Shown piece after piece: positions 59,101 through 64,000 of a stretch of DNA of 64,000 nt. The notes beneath the pieces were generated by a model. The model searched no databases and was not told the DNA's origin. It saw only the letters and a list, made by a program, of their open reading frames with translations. The stretch covers positions 17,429,501 through 17,493,500 of the forward strand of contig CM072339.1 in the NCBI GenBank assembly GCA_036874045.1, written 5' to 3'. Both the position numbers and the translations under genes were made by a program. Origin of the DNA: Cymodocea nodosa. Taxonomy: Eukaryota > Streptophyta > Magnoliopsida > Alismatales > Cymodoceaceae. Each line of letters opens with the position of its first letter. Positions within the stretch are counted from its first letter, which is position 1.

Positions 59101-60088
59101 TAGGATAAAAAAGATATTGCGGTGTGTGTCAAACTTGAATGCAATCAAATATAGTCTAGAATGTTGTCACAAAAATTTAATTTTAGTTATAATTTCGTGT
59201 TGAATCAGCATCCCATTGGTCTTCTCGTAGACATTCCATGAATGAAATTTGACTCAGTCATTTTACAATCTTGCAAAATTTCTTTTGTGCAGTACTTCCC
59301 TTTTCCTTTAGCTTACCAAGTATCAAATTAATAAATCATTGGAGGTGATAAAAAGAGGAGTTTCATGTTTTTGACAGGAGTACCATGATGACCCTAAAGG
59401 GTTTATATTATAGTCATAATCATTGTGCTAATCATTGTGCCATCACCTCATCTATTGGGGTTTTATTGTCTCTCCGTTCAGCATCTTAAAAGAAGTATAA
59501 AATAGGACCTTAGATACGAACATAAAGTGCCCAATCCAGAAAATCAGTTGTACGTTGTTCCTAGGCATCTTGTACAGGCATGCATAAAACATACAATTGG
59601 AAGTGTTTTTTTGCTGTAGAAGTTTATATTTGTCTTTTGGGCTTTCCATTAGTTGTGCAGTGACTAAAATTGGCCTTGCTATTTTCCTAGGTTCAAACTG
59701 TTACACGGGAGAAACTAAAAAAGTACGAGATAACAAAAGCTTTTGCAACAAAAGAGCTTGTCTGGTTTCTGGTACGTTTGTAATTGTTGTTTTGCTTTAT
59801 TTTTATTTGTGTTTGTTGGGATTACCATCAAACTCGTCTTTCATAATTACTATGCAGGCTTCAGCTTTTCTGGCATTGCCAATATATCTTCTTTATGTTA
59901 CTGTTGGGACATTTTTCTGGTGAGTCCTTCTTACCATGTATTTATCTCTATTGTTTTTTAGTTTTTTATTGTTTCTTCATCTTTCATTTTCCTAAAACTC
60001 CTGCAGCAAAAAGCCAAAGAAACAGACTCGAAACTCCCCAGAAAATGGCACACATCGCAGGCATAAGCGCAGACATGCCGAGAAATAG
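41146..60088 (+). CDS. Coiled-coil, single-pass membrane protein (AT2G24420/AT4G31340-like), 14 exons
   Basis: CDS exons: 41146-41308, 41758-41885, 41980-42051, 42134-42247, 42571-42639, 42740-42796, 43264-43317, 43395-43457, 43611-43673, 44540-44704, 58679-58834, 59691-59771, 59858-59919, 60007-60088. They total 1,329 bases (442 residues plus TAG). All introns are GT-AG and all joins are in frame. The ATG at 41,146 is the first in frame and opens a signal peptide (hydrophobic core residues 6-20). Residues about 44-205 are coiled coil. HGAWLPTWL follows at 203-211. Residues 230-350 carry proline-headed repeats (prolines 232, 254, 265, 280, 302, 313, 324, 335, 346). A membrane helix lies at about 391-414, then a basic 27-residue tail (KKPKK, RRHKRR). 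From memory the family is the plant group labelled DNA repair ATPase-related or myosin heavy chain-like; no ATPase motif is seen. Likely an endomembrane (ER) type I protein, role unknown. Confidence 0.9.
44760..46980. other. AT-rich intron sequence without genes
   Basis: Very AT-rich with simple TTAATATTA-type runs (45,650-45,960). No coding similarity seen. Confidence 0.6.
46981..48300 (+). other. Unassigned G-rich block inside intron 10
   Basis: Composition changes sharply: the plus strand is G/T rich and less AT-biased than its flanks. Several open frames (47,029-47,265; 47,623-47,874) read in this strand, rich in W, V and G, without recognised motifs. A perfect 21-base direct duplication lies at 47,653-47,694 (TTTGGGAGGAAGTTCTCTA). 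It could be the relic of an unrecognised transposon or captured gene. Confidence 0.4.
48780..48936 (-). repeat. Tork-like copia 3' LTR, start
   Basis: On the minus strand TGTTAGTGTAAATAGG begins at 48,936, right after a purine-rich TTGAGGGAAAGTG tract. It continues into ATATAAATCC and AAACCCTAATC words usual for copia LTRs. The far end was not located, so the left limit is nominal. Confidence 0.6.
48960..49559 (-). pseudogene. Tork-like copia: RT C-terminus and RNase H
   Basis: Minus-strand reading: [20 protein letters not shown] near 49,450-49,390, then [27 protein letters not shown], then the RNase H end [48 protein letters not shown] (49,266-49,048). This is the copia pol C-terminus. It is interrupted on its right by the nested element at 49,565 and continues beyond it at 55,294-55,600. 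Scattered stops. Confidence 0.85.
49565..50850 (-). repeat. 3' LTR of the nested copia (partial)
   Basis: Aligns with 53,760 to about 55,040 of the 5' LTR. It then diverges, so the last roughly 250 bases of the LTR are absent or replaced. TTTCGGATAGTTAG words recur many times (50,280-50,820). Confidence 0.8.
50851..52330. repeat. Non-coding spacer with degenerate ~270-base repeats
   Basis: AT-rich, many ATATCAATTG words. Three loose copies of a block containing GAT(A)CCAA...TTGTTAAT, CATAAxTGATTCTTAA, TTTGAAGATTGTAATCTAGCTACTGC begin near 51,540, 51,820 and 52,070. No gene recognised. Confidence 0.5.
52364..53745 (-). pseudogene. Nested copia gag (UBN2, zinc knuckle, coiled C-terminus)
   Basis: Minus-strand gag: [16 protein letters not shown] near 53,510, [20 protein letters not shown], then many stops to about 53,040. 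A clean frame at 52,957-52,364 (197 codons) holds a zinc knuckle whose second and fourth cysteines have become tyrosine ([15 protein letters not shown]), a serine/acid stretch (SISSSSDEE) and a coiled coil. The gag ends [13 protein letters not shown], the usual end of SIRE-type gag. Two cysteine-to-tyrosine changes would abolish zinc binding. Confidence 0.83.
53760..55288 (-). repeat. 5' LTR of the nested copia
   Basis: 1,529 bp from TGTTAGGATCTTATGG to ...ACAAGAGTTCTAACA. It holds repeated AGGTCGAA(GT)... words (54,000-54,150) and many TTTCGGATAGTTAG/TAACTTTTCGAAA half-palindromes (54,500-55,130). Confidence 0.88.
55294..55600 (-). pseudogene. Tork-like copia: RT fragment (upstream of the nested copia)
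   Basis: Reads [19 protein letters not shown], then [37 protein letters not shown]: the C-terminal half of a copia RT, with a frame change near 55,500. It continues on the far side of the nested element (49,559 leftward). Confidence 0.85.
55601..56110 (-). pseudogene. L1-type LINE reverse transcriptase fragment
   Basis: Minus-strand reading from about 56,110: [102 protein letters not shown]. This is the plant L1 RT core (the usual series is IPIYKNKG, NYRGIKL, FRxGRST, FIDLxKAYD). It ends at the first catalytic aspartate region, where it joins copia RT at about 55,600. 5' truncation cannot be judged. Confidence 0.85.
56111..57390. other. Intron 10 sequence without recognised genes
   Basis: No coding similarity seen. 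Two related GGTG(T/C)CACCTA-containing stretches occur near 56,690 and 57,145. Confidence 0.5.
57391..57900 (-). pseudogene. Copia RT fragment
   Basis: Heavily decayed minus-strand reading: [20 protein letters not shown] (copia K.IYGLKQ..R.W...F), [15 protein letters not shown], then [17 protein letters not shown], where VDD is the RT catalytic pair region. A second copia relic in intron 10, of uncertain relation to the Tork-like one. Confidence 0.75.
57901..58678. other. End of intron 10
   Basis: No gene recognised. A branch/pyrimidine region (TTCTCATTTTTAATTTATC) precedes the acceptor at 58,678. Confidence 0.5.
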
Positions 60089-61340
60089 ATGGAAGAAAGA
60101 CCTCTACGTCATTTTTTTGCTGTATTTATGGGTAAGGTATGATAAGATTTTTATAGTTTTTAATCTATATATATGCTACATTTGATGGGCAAATGGATTT
60201 TATTGTTTACGCTAGAAATCAATCTTTTTGAAACTAATATTGAATTTAGTTCTGTGTGCATATGAAGGATGAATGCTAGAGATAATGTAGATATTGTTAT
60301 TGTAATTCCTTGCTGCTTTCATGTAGTTCATTGTCTTGGTGATGTAGCTTAATTCCTTAAATAGATGTGCAAAACCACTGAAATGTATAAAAAGGGTATT
60401 TTTAATTCCTTTAATAATACCATTTTAGATGGATGATCTAATGCAGATAACTGCTATGGTGTGATTTCCTCGTACAAGAGAACTTAATAGTTATTATTCT
60501 GTTATGTATGAGCTGCTAAATGGGCTGAAAACCGCAGCCACTCAATGGAAACATTACTACCTATTTTGAGGTGGTTTTCTAAAATTGACTTGTAGTCACG
60601 TCTCCTGCATTTAGATGAATATGCTTCTCAGCATATGGATCTAATAATGTAGCGAATATTGTACTGTCTTATTCGTTACTGACACTGATTGTGTATCATC
60701 CCGACCAGATAGAGAATCTGAAGGTTTTAAGTTGCCATTCCACTCTGGTTTAAGGTTTTAGTTTACTGGGTATGTCATAATTTATGTTTCATAAGGGTGA
60801 AACTGCTACAGATTTAGGATTTTTTTTTTTTCAAACGGATCCCAACCTTTGCATTCTCAAATGCAATTGTTTCACCATTGAGCTCTTAGTTCAACCTTAA
60901 CTATGAACAAGTGAATCTTTCTTGTCAAGAGCTGTGTTCGAATTTGATAGTCTGAAAATTTGGGCATCTTATTTTTGAATATTAATTGGGGGCATCTTTC
61001 TGTTTGACATGGTTTAGTTGAATGCTCTTGCATGATTACGAGCTGGCTTTAATTAGTGATCTATCATTGATTTTCGTTTGCTCTCAATTCATTAATCAGT
61101 CATATGCCTCTATTTTGTCACTTTCAATTCAGGTAGATGTTTTTTTATAATGAATGAGGTAAATTGTTTTTTACTATGTAATTTCATTGCAGTTGGGATT
61201 CAGCACAGTCGTTTGACGGGCTCTCGAGGTTTTCACTATTACGGGAATCAAGAACAAGTTGTCTTTTGAACGGATCAAGAACAAGTTGTTATGCTCTAGA
61301 CTCGTGAAATAACAATAAAGGAAGTTGTCAAACCTCGACT
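60089..61340 (+). other. 3' UTR and possible 3' UTR intron of the coiled-coil gene
   Basis: After the TAG, a possible donor (TATGG|GTAAGG, about 60,131) and an acceptor (TTTCATTGCAG ending at 61,190) would place an intron in the 3' UTR. The downstream part has a 27-base direct repeat (ATCAAGAACAAGTTGT at 61,247 and 61,274) and an AATAAA signal at 61,314. Transcript data would decide; the UTR may instead end near 60,400. Confidence 0.35.
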
Positions 61341-62400
61341 TTATGCTTTTTTTTCTCGTGTCACGTAGATCTTTTTTTTTCACTGTAGCCTTGGAAAGGA
61401 ATATGGAAATATCAGTATTAGTTTTTGGCATTGTTAATTATTTTATTTATTTTCCAGTGTTCGAGTGCATGGTTATTTTTCGACTAATCGCGTTTCTGAT
61501 GATAATTTTGGTGCATGCTATTTCTCGTCAGAAAGTTCCCAGAATTTATATGTAACCAATAACTCGAATGTTGTAACTACAATGCTGCGAAAGAGTAGCT
61601 GGTGTCGGATACCAGCCTAACATCCCTGGTAAGGTCCACTCATCCTACTTGATAAATAATAGGGGGTAAATTTTTTAGTGATGATATTAGGTAACTTTTT
61701 TAACGTCAATTTTATTTCTCTTTATAAATACACAAGGAGATGAAAGTAATCATATAATATCTATTATTAGAGGCTACAAATATATGATTAAAATTTTACT
61801 TAAATTAAATAATTATTATCCTTTGGTCTAAAGATCTTAAAATTCATTAATTTTTGTTAAATTTCAACAACTGACTTTAAAATTTAAAAATAATACTGAA
61901 TATTGCTTAAATTACGCTGAGAATTTAACACATACTAGATTATAGTATGGATTAAATAAGTATATTAAATATATTTTAAAATTGAAATTAAAATATATTT
62001 AAAAACAATAGTGTTATTAGGAAAATTGTTTGGCGGCATTCGTGGGAACTATGCCAATGGCCCCAAAGACGTCCATCACCTCTACACAACTCTTACTCCG
62101 ATCCTCCACTGCGGCACTGCCCACGAATTGGTTTGCTTTCATTCTCTCCACTGTCATTCTCTTTGCATATCACAACGAGATAGATGATGGGGACAAGGTT
62201 CTCCGTGGCAAGATAAATAGTCTCGTCGAGGAGGGGCATCCATGACTTCTCCGATTCGTGCGTAAGACCCGATCAAAGTGCGGACATGACCTTATTAATG
62301 CTTGGTTGTGTCCTAGTTGTTATTTGCTTATGACCTATTTAATATCTATTGTGACCTAATTTCACACTAAACGTATCCTGATACAGATATGCCTATGACT
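61341..62400. other. Intergenic region
   Basis: No gene recognised. The 71-codon ORF at 62,030-62,245 (plus) lies in a locally less AT-rich stretch with a hydrophobic segment (WFAFILSTVILFAY), but has no recognisable homology. It could be an exon relic. Confidence 0.4.
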
Positions 62401-62720
62401 AGAATTTTATTTGTGGCCTTGTTTTTGAGTAGTTGTAACTTGATCTGTGAATACATGTGATCTGATATGTGAATACATGTAATCTGATTCGCATATAATT
62501 GTGACCTTGTTTTACAAAGACTTTGATTTCTTTATATGGATATGGCCAGATTTGGGAATATGCATGTGACCTGATTTGTAAATGCATGAAACCTGATTTG
62601 CATGCATACAGTTGCAATATTGTCGAAAAAAATTTGCGACCTAGTTTTGATGCAGTTGTGACTTGATTTGTGAATTGACTTGGCTTGCTTTGTATTCGGT
62701 TTTGACTTACATGTGAGCTA
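62400..62720. repeat. Degenerate minisatellite
   Basis: Loose tandem copies of a roughly 20-22 base unit of the form TGTGACCTGATTTGTGAATACA. The clearest copies are at 62,436-62,500 and 62,560-62,600. The minus-strand ORF across it (62,399-62,731) is a shadow of the repeat. Confidence 0.65.
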
Positions 62721-64000
62721 AAGTTAGTCAATATAAATACAGCTATTCAAAGTAGATTAAGTGAGGCATCTTTGACTCTATTTACATGAATCCAATAAGA
62801 TATACAATATTTACGATTGAATCATTTGCTATTCTTACTCTTGCTTCCTTCGGCTCTGCATGACCATCATAGTCCACTTGCTTTGTATATAGTCATAGTC
62901 AAAGGGAATTCTTTTTTCCAATACAAATGTTCTTTTCCTTCAACCATGTACACCCTACAAGCCAGCCTGATATTACAAGAAAATCACAATGTTTGGAACA
63001 TATAAAATCTATCTAAAACAATATTTGAGATGCTAATGATCTAGTAGGCTTCGTGAGAAGTCCCTATGGAAATGCATCTTGGAATCATTTGTATCTAGAG
63101 CCTTATATGTTCTTTCATTTATAGCGTATATCAAATGTTTGACCTTACAAAATAGTGGAATCATTATTATGTTAGTAACACATTTGACTCAAATGGTAAA
63201 TATCTTTATTTGAAAGGCTTGCTCCCTCGACATCAATGATCCATGGATCATGTTTTTGCAATTAATGTCCTTGCATCAAATAGTAACTTTCTTATGTGTG
63301 CTCAAGAATTTTAGACTACATTCTTATAATATATTAACTATAACACCACATTCATAGAGATGTGGCCCCCATTACAACACTTTTGATGAAGAGATGAGAA
63401 GATGTGAACTAGTATATATTTACAAATGACTCTATTTTATATTATTGAACTAGTAAGCCATAATCCCTCTTGTTGACCATGCCATAATCCCAATGTTGGC
63501 AATCTTTTGAATCGAGAATGTTTTGTAGTTCATTTTGGGTGTCAATAATAGTTTACCTATAACATCCTCGTTGCACGGTATTGTTTCATTGTTTCAATTG
63601 GTTCCTGTGATCAATTATTAGAAGTGACTTTAGAGGTGTAAAAGTTAAATTCATTCTTTACTAGAGTAATTCAAGTAAAAAGAGCTCATTGATCTAAATG
63701 GGTAATGGTGTTCGAACACTTTCCAAAAACCCCAAGAACTAATTGTATTTTCTTCAAGACAAACTAAAGTTGCAAGTGCACAAAATGTCTTTACATGAAT
63801 TAGTAAGCCATGCTAGTGGTAGCATTTCCAGATTGGGCCATGACTTTCCCATCACTCCAATCATACGAGAAGTAGCAAAATCCCTATAAAATAGAAGTCT
63901 CATTGATGTATCCCAGTGTTCTTCTTTATACTGGGAAAACAATCATATAGGTAAACCTTTACACAACCTTTCATCTCTACATCAGTGTTGTTCAAAATCT
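62721..64000. other. Unassigned right edge
   Basis: No gene recognised on either strand. The minus ORF at 63,754-63,942 (HWDTSMRLLFYRDFATSRM) could not be assigned. Confidence 0.4.

Noticed and set aside
62030..62245. Small membrane protein gene
   Set aside because: Single short ORF with one hydrophobic stretch, no homology recognised, no promoter or splice context.
63754..63942. Copia RNase H-like reading (HWDTSMRLL)
   Set aside because: Only the first few residues resemble copia (HWD.A.R.L); the remainder does not follow the family.
1..64000. CRISPR array, rRNA genes, bacterial operons
   Set aside because: No regular spacer-repeat array, no rRNA sequence; intron-containing plant gene and plant retroelements throughout.

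Overview
This is a plant nuclear window, most likely from a dicot or other angiosperm with a repeat-rich genome. The evidence is a 14-exon plant gene with GT-AG introns, Ty3/gypsy elements of the Athila type primed by tRNA-Asp, SIRE/Maximus-type Ty1/copia elements primed by initiator tRNA-Met, a PIF/Harbinger transposase relic and an L1 LINE fragment. No species can be named from the sequence alone.

Layout. Positions 1-37,210 are a deep stack of nested LTR retrotransposons. Gypsy copy A (1-6,098, minus) lies in the gag of another element (E, 6,099-7,468). Next come a decayed third ORF (7,469-9,729), a composite gypsy made of two pol copies B1 and B2 with its 5' LTR (10,311-18,828), and then the gag of copia element Z. 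Copia element K (19,653-33,233) sits inside the 5' LTR of Z with a perfect 5-bp target duplication (ATCTA). K holds an inverted solo LTR of its own family (21,369-22,989), and its 3' LTR is broken by gypsy copies C and D (24,816-32,429). The Z LTR resumes and ends at 34,029 inside the gag of copia K2, whose LTR runs to 37,210. A PIF/Harbinger relic follows at about 37.3-38.1 kb.

The one convincing host gene lies at 41,146-60,088 (plus). It encodes 442 residues: a signal peptide, a long coiled coil, a set of 11/22-residue proline-headed amphipathic repeats, one C-terminal membrane helix and a short basic tail. Its tenth intron is 13,974 bp and holds a Tork-like copia remnant, a nested SIRE-type copia (49,565-55,288, TSD ATATT), an L1 fragment and another copia RT fragment. 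All exons still join in frame. The right edge (61.6-64 kb) is mostly unassigned, with a degenerate minisatellite near 62.4-62.7 kb.

The most unusual signals are these. (1) A tRNA-Asp sequence including its CCA end is fused to the first bases of the retroelement's minus-strand cDNA and embedded in a reverse transcriptase gene, a fossil of tRNA-primed reverse transcription (1,398-1,485). (2) A homologous extra ORF is carried both by a copia element and next to a gypsy pol. (3) Short hyphenated palindromes of the GTTGAGTTA...TAACTCAAC type recur in LTRs of unrelated families. (4) The host protein has a proline-headed 11-mer repeat. (5) The primer-binding site of element K2 is repeated in tandem. 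No CRISPR array, rRNA gene or intact tRNA gene was seen. All retroelement genes here are broken.
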